The notes under the pieces were generated by a model. It was given only the letters and a program-made list of their open reading frames with translations. It made no database searches and was not told the origin of the DNA. A stretch of 11,514 nucleotides of DNA from NCBI GenBank assembly GCA_021813085.1, contig JAKAMA010000038.1, forward strand, positions 1 to 11,514. Reading direction: 5' to 3'. Made by a program: the position numbers and the translations under genes. The DNA is from Chloroflexota bacterium. GTDB lineage: Bacteria; Chloroflexota; Dehalococcoidia; DSTF01; JACRBR01. Positions 1 to 7,024 of this stretch are shown here, one piece after another (position 1 is the first letter of the stretch; each line of letters opens with the position of its first letter).

Positions 1-1
1 G

Positions 2-625
2 GGCGCGTATATCGACCCGCCGCCGGAGACGCCGGTGCGGGCTGGCATGTCGGTGCGCGTGGTACAGCTCTCCGCATCGAGCGACGTGGCGCGCGAGTAC
101 CTCGCGAGCGGCACGGTGTACAGGGCCGACCCCAGCCTGCCGCCTGGCGACACGCGCACCGTGCCCGGCCACGACGGTGTGCGCGTGCGCCGCTACGATG
201 TGACCTACGTGAACGGCCGCGAGGTGGCGCGGACGCTCGTCGAGGAGTACTACGACCCGAAGCCGGTGGACACCGTGATCTACTATCCCGTGCAGCGGCG
301 CGACGCGGGGCAGGCGCCGCCGGCTTCGGCGGGCAGGGTCCTGCGCGTCTACGCGACGTGGTACAACCCGGCCAGCAGCGGCCGCTCGCCGAGCGACCCG
401 GCGTATGGCCATACCGCGACGGGCGCCGTCGTCACGTACGGTATCGTGGCCGTGGACCCCAACGTCATCCCGCTCGGGACGAAGATGTACATTCCGGGCT
501 ACGGGTACGCGGTCGCGGCGGATACGGGCGGCGCCGTCAAGGGCTACGTGATCGACCTCGGGTTCCCGGACGGAGTGCAGGTTGACTGGCAGTCGCAATG
601 GGTTGAGATCACGATCCTCTCGTAA
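2..625 (+). CDS. G5 and 3D domain cell-wall protein, 3' part (YabE-like)
   Basis: The reading frame is open from the window edge, so the 5' end is missing; 207 residues are visible. Fragment residues 8-22 (ETPVRAGMSVRVVQL) look like the end of a DUF348 repeat. Residues about 30-97 form a G5 domain (DPSLPPGD, then the YDVTYVNGREVART strand pair and KPVD). Residues about 115-207 form a 3D domain, with its three conserved aspartates at D152 (VDPNVIPLGT), D174 (AADTGG) and D185 (IDLGF). In the family, DUF348-G5-3D proteins such as Bacillus YabE are exported wall proteins; the 3D domain has a double-psi barrel fold like the lytic transglycosylase MltA and is thought to cut or remodel peptidoglycan. 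Any signal peptide lies upstream of the window. The gene ends inside the start of rsmA (44-nt overlap). In Firmicutes yabE and ksgA are close neighbours with rnmV between them; rnmV is absent here. Domain call is firm; catalytic activity is inferred. Confidence 0.9.
   Translation, partial: GAYIDPPPETPVRAGMSVRVVQLSASSDVAREYLASGTVYRADPSLPPGDTRTVPGHDGVRVRRYDVTYVNGREVARTLVEEYYDPKPVDTVIYYPVQRRDAGQAPPASAGRVLRVYATWYNPASSGRSPSDPAYGHTATGAVVTYGIVAVDPNVIPLGTKMYIPGYGYAVAADTGGAVKGYVIDLGFPDGVQVDWQSQWVEITILS
572..575 (+). promoter_or_regulatory. Ribosome binding site deciding the rsmA TTG start
   Basis: GGAG lies 6 nt before TTG at 582, inside the 3' end of the G5/3D gene. The only other in-frame start nearby, TTG at 603, has no purine-rich box ahead of it. 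The ATG at 598 is out of frame. Confidence 0.5.
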
Positions 626-1445
626 GCCGGGCCAATCTCGCCCCGGCACCAGGAAGCGGTTTGGACAGCACTTCCTCGCCGATCTCAACATCCTGGGCAG
701 GATCGTCGATGCCGCGGAACTTGCTCCGGACGACGCCGTCGTCGAGATCGGACCTGGGCTCGGTGCGCTCACGGACGTGCTCAGACAGCGCGCATCGCGC
801 ATGGTTGCGGTCGAGGTGGACCGCGACCTCGTCGCCGTGCTGCGCGAGCGCTTCGCACCGCACCCGGGCGTCGCCATCGTCGGAGCCGACGTGCTTGCCC
901 TCTCGCCGTCGGAACTGCTCCGGCGGGGCGGTGTCCGCGCGCCCTACGTCGTCGTCGCCAACCTGCCCTACAACATCGCGGCGGCGGTGCTGCGCCACTT
1001 CCTCGAAGGTGACGTGCGCCCGCGCCGCATGGTCGTCATGGTGCAACGCGAAGTCGCGGATGCCATCGTCGCGGCACCCGGCAAGATGGGCCTGCTGAGC
1101 GTGGCCACGCAGGTGTACGGTGAGACGCGTATGGTGATGCGCGTCGCTCCGGGCGCCTTCAGCCCACCGCCCGCTGTCCAGTCCGCCGTCGTGCGCATCG
1201 ACGTCGCACCGTCGCCACGCGTCGACGTCCCCATCGACGCCTTCTTCCGTATCGTGCGGGCGGGCTTTGGCAACCCGCGCAAGCAGCTCCGCAACAGTCT
1301 CTCGTTCGGGCTGCACGTGAAGCAGGCTGTCATCGACGATGTCATGCGGCGGGCAGTGGTCGACGAGACGCTGCGGCCCCAGGTGCTGTCGCTCGACGAC
1401 TGGGCGGCGCTGACTCGTGCGTGGGTCGAGGCGGCGCGCCGATGA
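582..1445 (+). CDS. rsmA: 16S rRNA (adenine1518-N6/adenine1519-N6)-dimethyltransferase
   Basis: RsmA (KsgA) uses S-adenosylmethionine to dimethylate the two adjacent adenines of the 3'-terminal 16S hairpin late in 30S assembly. Visible landmarks in 287 residues: KRFGQHFL at 25-32, the SAM-binding motif EIGPGLG at 55-61, the ribose-binding acidic residue E78 in VAVEVD, the catalytic motif NLPY at 127-130, MVQREVA at 153-159, FSPPPAVQS at 193-201 and FGNPRKQLRNSL at 229-240. These are diagnostic of the family, and the length is normal. The N-terminus is basic and longer than usual before FGQHFL. TTG at 582 is chosen because GGAG sits 6 nt upstream; TTG at 603 would give a shorter, more typical N-terminus but has no ribosome binding site. 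The gene overlaps the upstream wall-protein gene by 44 nt and the downstream ispE by 4 nt (ATGA), so translational coupling is likely. Confidence 0.96.
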   Translation: MTGSRNGLRSRSSRKPGQSRPGTRKRFGQHFLADLNILGRIVDAAELAPDDAVVEIGPGLGALTDVLRQRASRMVAVEVDRDLVAVLRERFAPHPGVAIVGADVLALSPSELLRRGGVRAPYVVVANLPYNIAAAVLRHFLEGDVRPRRMVVMVQREVADAIVAAPGKMGLLSVATQVYGETRMVMRVAPGAFSPPPAVQSAVVRIDVAPSPRVDVPIDAFFRIVRAGFGNPRKQLRNSLSFGLHVKQAVIDDVMRRAVVDETLRPQVLSLDDWAALTRAWVEAARR

Positions 1446-2350
1446 GCCGCGCGCTGCGCCTTGTCGCGCCCGCGAAGGTCAACTGGACCCTCGAAGTCCT
1501 GCGCATCCGCCCGGACGGCTATCACGAGCTCCGGAGCGTGCTCCAGACGGTGGATCTCTGCGACCGCCTGACGCTGACGGACGCGTCGTCCGCGGATGTG
1601 GTGCTGGATGTCACCGGTCCCGCCGGTGACACGCTCGCGGGCAACCCCACCGAACGCAACCTGGCGTACCGTGCAGCCGTCGCGTTGCGCGCCCGCGTCC
1701 GTACGGTGCGCGGCGTGCGCATCGCGTTGGAGAAGCACGTGCCGGTGGCCGCCGGCCTTGGCGGCGGCAGCAGCGACGCCGCGGCCGTGCTGCGCGGCCT
1801 CAACGTGCTGTGGGGCCTGCGGCGGCCGCGAGAGGCCCTCCTCGAGGTGGCTGCTGAGATCGGCTCCGACCCGCCGTTCTTCGTCGTGGGCGGTACCGCG
1901 GCCGTGCGCGGGCGCGGCGACGCCGTCGACGCGCTTCCTGACGCCGTCGCGCCGCCGATCCTGCTGGCGACACCGCCCGCAGGCGAGCGTGGCGAGAAGA
2001 CGGCGACGATGTTTGCCGCACTGTCGCCCGCCGACTTCTCCGATGGTGAGGTGAGCGCCGGGTTGCGCGAGGCCGTGGTAGCGGGGCGCCGCATCGCCGA
2101 CGGCGAGCTGAACAACGTGTTCGAGCGCGTGACGCCGATCCTCCAGCCGGAGACCGCCCTGGCGATGGAGGCGCTGCGCGCCCAGGGGTGGTCGCCGCAC
2201 CTCGCGGGTGCCGGACCGTCGTTTTTCCTGCTCCTCGATCATGGCGCCGCGGACGACGGTCTGCTGGCACGCGTGCGGTCCCTCGGCTTCGAGCCGCGCG
2301 TGGTCCGCGCGCTCACGCGCGAAGAAGCGCTGCGCGTCGAGGGGGCCTGA
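1442..2350 (+). CDS. ispE: 4-diphosphocytidyl-2-C-methyl-D-erythritol kinase
   Basis: IspE phosphorylates the 2-hydroxyl of CDP-methylerythritol with ATP, a cytosolic step of the MEP (non-mevalonate) isoprenoid pathway. The 302-residue protein is a GHMP kinase. It has PAKVNWTL at 10-17 with K12, RPDGYHEL at 23-30, the glycine-rich ATP loop PVAAGLGGGSSDAA at 101-114, D143 in GSDPPFF (the aspartate that pairs with K12 in the active site of the family), and the C-terminal glycine motif LAGAGPSFF at 254-262. The ATG at 1442 is preferred over an in-frame GTG at 1421: it forms an ATGA overlap with the rsmA stop, has GAGG at 1428-1431, and begins the normal family N-terminus. The stop codon shares one base with the next start (TGATG). 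An rsmA-ispE pair is common in GC-rich bacteria; the two products share no pathway. Confidence 0.96.
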   Translation: MSRALRLVAPAKVNWTLEVLRIRPDGYHELRSVLQTVDLCDRLTLTDASSADVVLDVTGPAGDTLAGNPTERNLAYRAAVALRARVRTVRGVRIALEKHVPVAAGLGGGSSDAAAVLRGLNVLWGLRRPREALLEVAAEIGSDPPFFVVGGTAAVRGRGDAVDALPDAVAPPILLATPPAGERGEKTATMFAALSPADFSDGEVSAGLREAVVAGRRIADGELNNVFERVTPILQPETALAMEALRAQGWSPHLAGAGPSFFLLLDHGAADDGLLARVRSLGFEPRVVRALTREEALRVEGA

Positions 2351-2769
2351 TGGCCGCCGTGTTCGCGGGCTTCGTCGTCGGCTACGGTATCGCCCTCGTC
2401 GCCGCGCCGCTTGGGGCCATCGCGCTCGTGCGCTCGAACAGCCGCTCCGGCATCGCCCAGCGCGTCGCGCCGCAGGGCACGAACATCGTTGCGCTCTCGG
2501 TCGTCGTGCACTTCGCGGCGGTCATGCTCTTCACGGCGATGGGCCTCGTGCTGGGGATGGTGCTCGCCGGGCTCGACGGGCGACGGCCGCAGGGCGGGTT
2601 GGGCAGTCCGAATCTCCTGTACACGGTGATCGTGGCCGCCGTCGCGTGCATCATCGCGCTTCCGGCGGCCGCCGTGCCGCCGCTCCGGCGCCCGGCGGCG
2701 GTTGGCGCGCTCGTGTTCATCGCCGGATTCGGCTGGGCGCTGCCGTGGCTGGCGCGATTGGGCGGATAG
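2350..2769 (+). CDS. Small four-helix membrane protein of unknown function
   Basis: I do not recognise this 139-residue protein. Four hydrophobic stretches can be seen, at about 5-26, 47-74, 89-109 and 114-136. They are joined by a basic, Ser/Gln/Gly-containing loop (about 28-45) and a Gly/Arg-rich loop (about 75-88), so it should be an integral membrane protein with little outside the bilayer. No catalytic or ligand motif stands out. The start at ATG 2350 is supported by a TGATG junction with the ispE stop and by GAGGGGG ending 4 nt before it; the longer in-frame upstream extension lies entirely within ispE and is rejected. As the last gene of the rsmA-ispE run it is probably made by coupled translation. 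A link to isoprenoid metabolism is possible but rests only on position. Confidence 0.75.
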   Translation: MAAVFAGFVVGYGIALVAAPLGAIALVRSNSRSGIAQRVAPQGTNIVALSVVVHFAAVMLFTAMGLVLGMVLAGLDGRRPQGGLGSPNLLYTVIVAAVACIIALPAAAVPPLRRPAAVGALVFIAGFGWALPWLARLGG

Positions 2770-2784
2770 GCGTCGCTGCCGCGT

Positions 2785-2790
2785 TATACT
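2785..2790 (+). promoter_or_regulatory. Probable -10 box of the PHP gene (TATACT)
   Basis: TATACT, preceded by GT and followed by CG, lies 10 nt before the PHP start codon. A TTGGGC at 2758-2763 is a poor -35 candidate because the spacer would be 21 nt. Transcription should begin only a few bases before the ATG, which fits the missing ribosome binding site. Confidence 0.55.
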
Positions 2791-2800
2791 CGCCCACGAT

Positions 2801-3526
2801 ATGCCCGGCACCATCCTCGACATGCACATCCACACGACGGCCGGGGCTTCGGATAGCGGCCTCTCGCCCGAAGACCTCGCCGAAGAAGCGAAGAAGCGCG
2901 GCCTGACCGGAGTGAACATCACCGAGCACGACCGGCTCTGGGACGCGCACAAGCTCGCGGACTACCGCGAGCGCCACGCGCCGCTGTTCGTCAACAACGG
3001 CATGGAGGTCTCGACGGACCTCGGCCACATGATCGTCGTCGGCCTGACGCAGTACGTGCCGGGCATCCGCCGCGCGGAGGAGCTGCGGCGCGTGCTCGAC
3101 GATCTCGGCGGTTTCATGGTCGTGGCGCACCCGTTCCGGCACTGGTTCGACCCCGTGTACTTCCGCAAGCAGGGCAAGGAGCCGTTCACGATGACGCCGG
3201 AGCAGGCGGCGGAGCGGATGCCGGTGTTCCAGCTCGCGCACGCGGTCGAGGCGCTGAACGGTGCGAACACCCCGCGCGAGAACCTGTTTGCCCTGCGCGT
3301 CGCGAAGGCGCTCGGCAAGCCCGTCACCGGCGGCAGCGACGCCCACTCGACCGCCGGCATTGGCTTCTACTGCACCGTCTTCGAGCGGGAGCTGCACACG
3401 CCCGAGGAGATGCTGCGCGAGCTGCACGCGGGCCGGTTCCATGCGCACCACGGCCTGCTCCATGGCAAGCTGACCTACTTCACCGAGACGAGCCTCGAGG
3501 AGGCGGCACCGGGCCTCGCCACGTAA
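2801..3526 (+). CDS. PHP-domain metal-dependent phosphoesterase
   Basis: The 241-residue protein is a single PHP domain, a family of metal-dependent phosphoesterases that includes histidinol phosphatase, the DNA polymerase III/X PHP domains and nucleotide phosphatases. The metal ligands appear in order: H9 and H11 (MHIHT), H43 (TEHD at 41-44), E69 (GMEVS), H76 (GHMIVVG), H110 (AHPFRH) and D180/H182 (GSDAH). The full set suggests an active enzyme, but the substrate cannot be read from the sequence; it lacks features that would let me call it histidinol phosphatase. ATG at 2801 is chosen because the PHP fold starts immediately after it, and the upstream in-frame extension would run into the preceding membrane-protein gene and across the -10 box. 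There is no ribosome binding site, so a near-leaderless transcript is likely. It is flanked by two promoter-like boxes, so it may be a single-gene transcript. Confidence 0.88.
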   Translation: MPGTILDMHIHTTAGASDSGLSPEDLAEEAKKRGLTGVNITEHDRLWDAHKLADYRERHAPLFVNNGMEVSTDLGHMIVVGLTQYVPGIRRAEELRRVLDDLGGFMVVAHPFRHWFDPVYFRKQGKEPFTMTPEQAAERMPVFQLAHAVEALNGANTPRENLFALRVAKALGKPVTGGSDAHSTAGIGFYCTVFERELHTPEEMLRELHAGRFHAHHGLLHGKLTYFTETSLEEAAPGLAT

Positions 3527-3538
3527 CCCCCGCGCATG

Positions 3539-3552
3539 GCGGCATCTGCCGC
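3539..3552 (+). terminator. Weak hairpin after the PHP gene
   Basis: GCGGC-ATCT-GCCGC starts 12 nt after the PHP stop. The stem can be lengthened by GCGC/GCGC pairing (3532-3535 with 3553-3556) across a 3-nt bulge. No T-run follows, so termination here is only plausible. Confidence 0.3.
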
Positions 3553-3571
3553 GCGCGCGGTCGCATCGTGT

Positions 3572-3577
3572 TACACT
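3572..3577 (+). promoter_or_regulatory. Probable -10 box of dinG (TACACT)
   Basis: TACACT in the context GTTACACTCGG closely matches the GTTATACTCG box ahead of the PHP gene. No convincing -35 is seen at 16-18 nt upstream. Expected transcription start is near 3584, giving a leader of about 60 nt before dinG. Confidence 0.5.
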
Positions 3578-3599
3578 CGGACGTGCGCTGTCCTGACGC

Positions 3600-3630
3600 G
3601 GCGCCGCGCCGTGCGTCCGTGCCCGGCGCC
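3600..3630 (+). other. Possible hairpin in the dinG leader
   Basis: GGCGCCG (3600-3606) can pair with CGGCGCC (3624-3630), a 7-bp GC-only stem with a 17-nt loop ending 14 nt before the dinG ATG. GC-rich inverted repeats arise easily by chance at this base composition, so function is uncertain. Confidence 0.3.
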
Positions 3631-3644
3631 TGGAAACTCATCCC

Positions 3645-6473
3645 ATGTCGTACGTCTCGCTCGACCTCGAAACCACCGGCCTCGACCCGGAGGTGGACGA
3701 GATCATCGAAGTCGCTGCCATCCGCTTCGACACGACGGGGGTGCTCGACCGTTTCCAATCGCTCGTCAACCCGGGGAAGCGCCTCGAATACCGGATCGAG
3801 ATGCTCACAGGCATCGACCCGGGCGAGCTGGAGACGGCGCCCCATTTCGGGTCGATCGCGCCGGAGCTCGTACGCTTCATCGGATTCGACGCGATCGTTG
3901 GGCAGAACCCGTCGTTCGATGTGACGTTTCTGGCGCGCAAGGGCGTCCAGGTGTTCGGGCCAGCGTACGACACGTTCGAGCTGGCGAGCATTCTCCTCAC
4001 GGGGCTGCACGAACACTCGCTCGGCGCGATTGCCGACCACCTCGGCATCACGTTCACGAACCGGCACCGCGCGATGGCCGACGCGGAGGCGGCGCGCGAG
4101 GTGTTCGCGGCCCTGCGCGCGCGCCTCGCCGCCGCGCCACCCGACGTCCTGGCCGAGGCGGAGCGCATCGCCTCAGCGAGCGATTGGCCCCTGCGCCACC
4201 TGCTCCGGGAAGTGGCCGCCGAGCACCCGCGTACGCCTGGAGACTGGGACTCCGACGGGACCGTGCATGGCTTCGTGAAGGTGCCGGCGGCGATCGGCGA
4301 GCCGGTCGTGCCGTCGCCCCGCCCCGTCCGCGTTGACCCGGACGAGGCGCAGCGGCTGATCGCGTCGGGCGCCGCGCGGCGCGCGCTCGAGACCTTCGAG
4401 GACCGCCCGGAGCAGGTGCGCATGGCGCACGCCGTGGGCAACGCGATCGCGGACGGGCAGCACCTGGTCGTCGAGGCGGGCACCGGGGTCGGCAAGTCGC
4501 TCGCCTATCTCGTGCCGTCGGCGCTGCACGCGTCGCGCAACAGCGCCCGCACGGTGATTTCGACGAACACCATCAACCTGCAGGAGCAGCTCGCGGCGCA
4601 GGACATCCCGCTCGCGCGGCGGATCCTCGCGGATGCGGGTATCTCGGAGGAAGACCTGCGCGTCGCGCAGCTCAAGGGCCGCCAGAACTATCTCTGCCTC
4701 CTCCGCTGGGCGGCGGCCCGGCGGCAGGCTGCGCTCTCGGCCGACGAGGCGCAGGTGCTCGTCCGCATGTTGTTCTGGCTCGGCCGCACCGACACGGGCG
4801 ACCGCGCCGAACTGAACCTGCGCCGGAGCGAGGACCCCGCGTGGAGCCGCCTGAGCGCACAGGACGCCGGCTGCCTCACGTCGCAGTGCATCTACGTCCG
4901 CGACGGGTCCTGCTTCCTGCACCGGGCGAAGAAGCGCGCCGAGGCCGCGCACGTGCTCGTCGTCAACCATGCGCTCCTCCTCTCCGACGTGGCAGCCGGC
5001 GGGAACGTGCTGCCCGAGTATCAGCACCTCGTGGTCGATGAGGCGCACCACCTGGAGGACGAGGCCACGCGCCAGTTCGGCTTCACCGGCGGTGAGGCGG
5101 ACCTCATCGACTGGCTCGACCGGGTGCACACGCGCGGCGGCCGCGAGCGGGAGGGCGGCGTCGTCGGCTTCGTCCTGAGCGCCACCCGCACCGCGTCGCA
5201 GGCCACCGGCCCGGCGCCGGACCTGCAGCGGATCGCCCGCGCCCTCGTCCAGTCCGTCGCACGCGCCCGCGAACACGTCCCGGCATTCTTCCGCCTGCTG
5301 CAGACGTTCGCGCAGCAGCACGGCTCCGGCGGCGGGGAGTACGACGAGCGCCTGATGCTCAACCGCGGGATGCGCGTGCAGCCGGACTGGGCCGACGTCG
5401 AGGCGGCCTGGTTCGACGCCGAGGAGCGGCTCGCCGAGACGGCGGGCATCGTCGAGGAGCTCGCCTCTGCGATCGCGCAGGCGGATCCGGCCGAGGTGCT
5501 CGACCGCGACGCTCTTGCGGCAGAAGCTGGCGAGCTCTGCGTAGCGGGTGAGACGTTGCGGCGCAACATCACCCGGATCATCGCCGAAGACGACCGCGCG
5601 ACGATCTGCTGGCTAACACTGACCCGCCGCGACGCATCTCCGTCGCTGTCCAGCGCGCCCCTCGCCGTGGCCGACACGCTCAAGACCAGGCTCTTCGACC
5701 CCAGAGAGAGCGCGGTGCTGACGAGCGCGACGCTCAGCACGGACGGCCACTTCGAGTACATCAAGCAGCGCCTGGGGCTCGAAGCGCCAGAGGAACTGCT
5801 GCTCGGATCACCGTTCGACTACCGGCAGTCGACGCTGATCCTCACGCCCTCGGACATGCCGGAACCGGCGCAGGTCGGCTACGCCGCGGCCACCCAGAGC
5901 GCCCTCATTGACCTCGTGCGGGCGAGCGAGGGGCGCGCGCTGGTGCTGTTCACGTCGCACGCCGCCCTGCGCACCGCGTACAACGGCATCAAGCGCCCGC
6001 TCGAAGAGCAGCAGATCCTCGTGCTTGGCCAGGGCATCGATGGCGCGCCCAGGCAGCTCCTGGCGGCGCTGAAGTCGAGCCATCGCACCGTCATCCTCGG
6101 CGCGGCGAGCTTCTGGGAGGGCGTCGACGTGACGGGCGAGGCGCTCTCGATGCTGATCATCGCGCGGCTGCCGTTTTCGGTGCCGTCGGACCCTGTGTTC
6201 CAGGCGCGCTCCGAGCTGTTCGACCAGCCGTTCGAACAGTACGCCATCCCGCAGGCGATCCTGCGCTTCAAGCAGGGGTTCGGACGCCTGATCCGCCGCA
6301 ATACCGACCGCGGCGTGCTGGTGGTGCTGGACCGGCGGCTGCGCAGCAAGCAGTATGGCGCGTCGTTCCTGCGCTCGCTGCCGCCGTGCACACTGCGCGA
6401 CCTGCCGCTGCGCGACCTGCCCTCCGAGGTCGCTGCCTGGCTCGCGCGCCCATCCGCCGCTACACCCGCGTGA
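3645..6473 (+). CDS. dinG: DinG-family helicase fused to a DEDDh 3'-5' exonuclease
   Basis: The 942-residue protein joins two enzymes that act on DNA. Residues 1-165 are a DnaQ-like exonuclease with the DEDDh residues D7 and E9 (DLETTG), D92 (SFDVTF), H141 and D146 (HRAMAD). Residues about 240-920 are an XPD/DinG-type superfamily 2 helicase: Walker A AGTGVGKS (278-285), ISTNTINLQEQL (305-316), DEAH box (465-468), SATLS (694-698) and the arginine-finger motif QGFGRLIRR (877-885). Four cysteines at 351, 410, 415 and 423 sit where XPD and E. coli DinG bind a 4Fe-4S cluster. E. coli DinG is a 5'-3' helicase that resolves R-loops and lacks the exonuclease; the fused form is known from Firmicutes, where S. 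aureus DinG has lost the Fe-S cluster. ATG 3645 starts directly at the exonuclease fold; the ribosome binding site is poor. The stop overlaps the next gene's GTG by 4 nt. Confidence 0.93.
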   Translation: MSYVSLDLETTGLDPEVDEIIEVAAIRFDTTGVLDRFQSLVNPGKRLEYRIEMLTGIDPGELETAPHFGSIAPELVRFIGFDAIVGQNPSFDVTFLARKGVQVFGPAYDTFELASILLTGLHEHSLGAIADHLGITFTNRHRAMADAEAAREVFAALRARLAAAPPDVLAEAERIASASDWPLRHLLREVAAEHPRTPGDWDSDGTVHGFVKVPAAIGEPVVPSPRPVRVDPDEAQRLIASGAARRALETFEDRPEQVRMAHAVGNAIADGQHLVVEAGTGVGKSLAYLVPSALHASRNSARTVISTNTINLQEQLAAQDIPLARRILADAGISEEDLRVAQLKGRQNYLCLLRWAAARRQAALSADEAQVLVRMLFWLGRTDTGDRAELNLRRSEDPAWSRLSAQDAGCLTSQCIYVRDGSCFLHRAKKRAEAAHVLVVNHALLLSDVAAGGNVLPEYQHLVVDEAHHLEDEATRQFGFTGGEADLIDWLDRVHTRGGREREGGVVGFVLSATRTASQATGPAPDLQRIARALVQSVARAREHVPAFFRLLQTFAQQHGSGGGEYDERLMLNRGMRVQPDWADVEAAWFDAEERLAETAGIVEELASAIAQADPAEVLDRDALAAEAGELCVAGETLRRNITRIIAEDDRATICWLTLTRRDASPSLSSAPLAVADTLKTRLFDPRESAVLTSATLSTDGHFEYIKQRLGLEAPEELLLGSPFDYRQSTLILTPSDMPEPAQVGYAAATQSALIDLVRASEGRALVLFTSHAALRTAYNGIKRPLEEQQILVLGQGIDGAPRQLLAALKSSHRTVILGAASFWEGVDVTGEALSMLIIARLPFSVPSDPVFQARSELFDQPFEQYAIPQAILRFKQGFGRLIRRNTDRGVLVVLDRRLRSKQYGASFLRSLPPCTLRDLPLRDLPSEVAAWLARPSAATPA
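6393..6422 (+). repeat. 15-bp tandem duplication inside dinG
   Basis: Two adjacent 15-bp units (6393-6407 and 6408-6422) differ only at the last base and encode LRDLP twice, at residues 917-926 of DinG. It lies after the last helicase motif, and the frame is kept. Confidence 0.8.
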
Positions 6474-6982
6474 AGGTCAGTCTTCGCCCGCTCGCCCCGG
6501 CCGATGCGGCATGGCTCGACCCGTGGCTCGCGGACGTAGCGGCATCACTTGGCTGCGAGGTTGCGGTGTCCGCGGAAGCGCTGTGGGCGCGAACGGCGCA
6601 GGATCGCGCAGTGCGTCTTCGTGCGATCGAACGCGACGGCGCGCCCGCCGGCGTTGTGGTGTACACGCTGCACAGACCAAGTCGCGGCTCGGCGACCATC
6701 GATCTGGTCGCCACGCCCGCCGATCAGGCGCGCAGGGGCGCCGGTATGACAGCGGCGCGGCTGGTCGAAGGCGAGATGCGCGCGGCGGGCATCTCGCGTG
6801 TATACGCCCAGGCGCCAGCGGCGCACGGGATCGCGGTCTACTTCTGGATCCGGCTCGGCTATCGCCCGCTGCTGCGGCCTGCGTGGCCCTGCGAGCGCCC
6901 CGGCGTCGGCTGGATGATGCGCGACATCACGTCTCGGACACGCGCACGCCGCGAGAGGACAGGCGGGCGCACGGAGCGGTGA
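6470..6982 (+). CDS. GNAT-family N-acetyltransferase, substrate unknown
   Basis: A 170-residue GNAT protein, expected to move an acetyl group from acetyl-CoA to an amine. The N-terminus KVSLRPLAPADAAWL (2-16) is a typical GNAT opening. The acetyl-CoA-binding beta-4/alpha-3 region is IDLVATPADQARRGAG (77-92), with the pyrophosphate loop around RRGAG. The C-terminal half has VYAQAPAAHGIAVYFWIRLGY (111-131), matching the family beta-5 strand and the aromatic-rich F/Y-x-x-x-G-F/Y step. The last 20 residues are Arg-rich and look disordered. GTG at 6470 gives a GTGA overlap with the dinG stop and starts exactly at the fold; the longer upstream version would lie wholly within dinG. Co-translation with dinG is likely. 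The acceptor (small molecule, protein or aminoacyl group) cannot be told from sequence. Confidence 0.85.
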   Translation: MKVSLRPLAPADAAWLDPWLADVAASLGCEVAVSAEALWARTAQDRAVRLRAIERDGAPAGVVVYTLHRPSRGSATIDLVATPADQARRGAGMTAARLVEGEMRAAGISRVYAQAPAAHGIAVYFWIRLGYRPLLRPAWPCERPGVGWMMRDITSRTRARRERTGGRTER

Positions 6983-7000
6983 CGGAGCCCGTAGGCGGTA

Positions 7001-7023
7001 CCGGCGCGCGTCACCCGCGCCGG
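7001..7023. terminator. Bidirectional hairpin between convergent genes
   Basis: CCGGCGCG (7001-7008) pairs perfectly with CGCGCCGG (7016-7023) around a 7-nt loop. It lies 18 nt after the GNAT stop and 1 nt beyond the stop of the opposing membrane-protein gene. It has no T-run on either side, as is common for terminators in GC-rich genomes, and by symmetry could serve both strands. Confidence 0.6.
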
Positions 7024-7024
7024 A

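Noticed and set aside
1421..1441. Upstream GTG start for ispE
   Set aside because: Adds seven residues not seen in the family; ATG 1442 has the ATGA overlap and a usable GAGG.
968..2242. Long - strand open frame (424 codons) opposite rsmA and ispE
   Set aside because: Shadow frame: rich in Arg, His and Ala with no domain, and it runs antisense to two genes with complete diagnostic motifs.
2758..2790. TTGGGC paired with TATACT as a full promoter for the PHP gene
   Set aside because: The 21-nt spacer is too long for a normal sigma70 promoter; only the -10 box is retained.
4173..5321. Long - strand open frame (382 codons) opposite dinG
   Set aside because: Arises from GC-rich codon structure of dinG; no motif, and dinG is certain.
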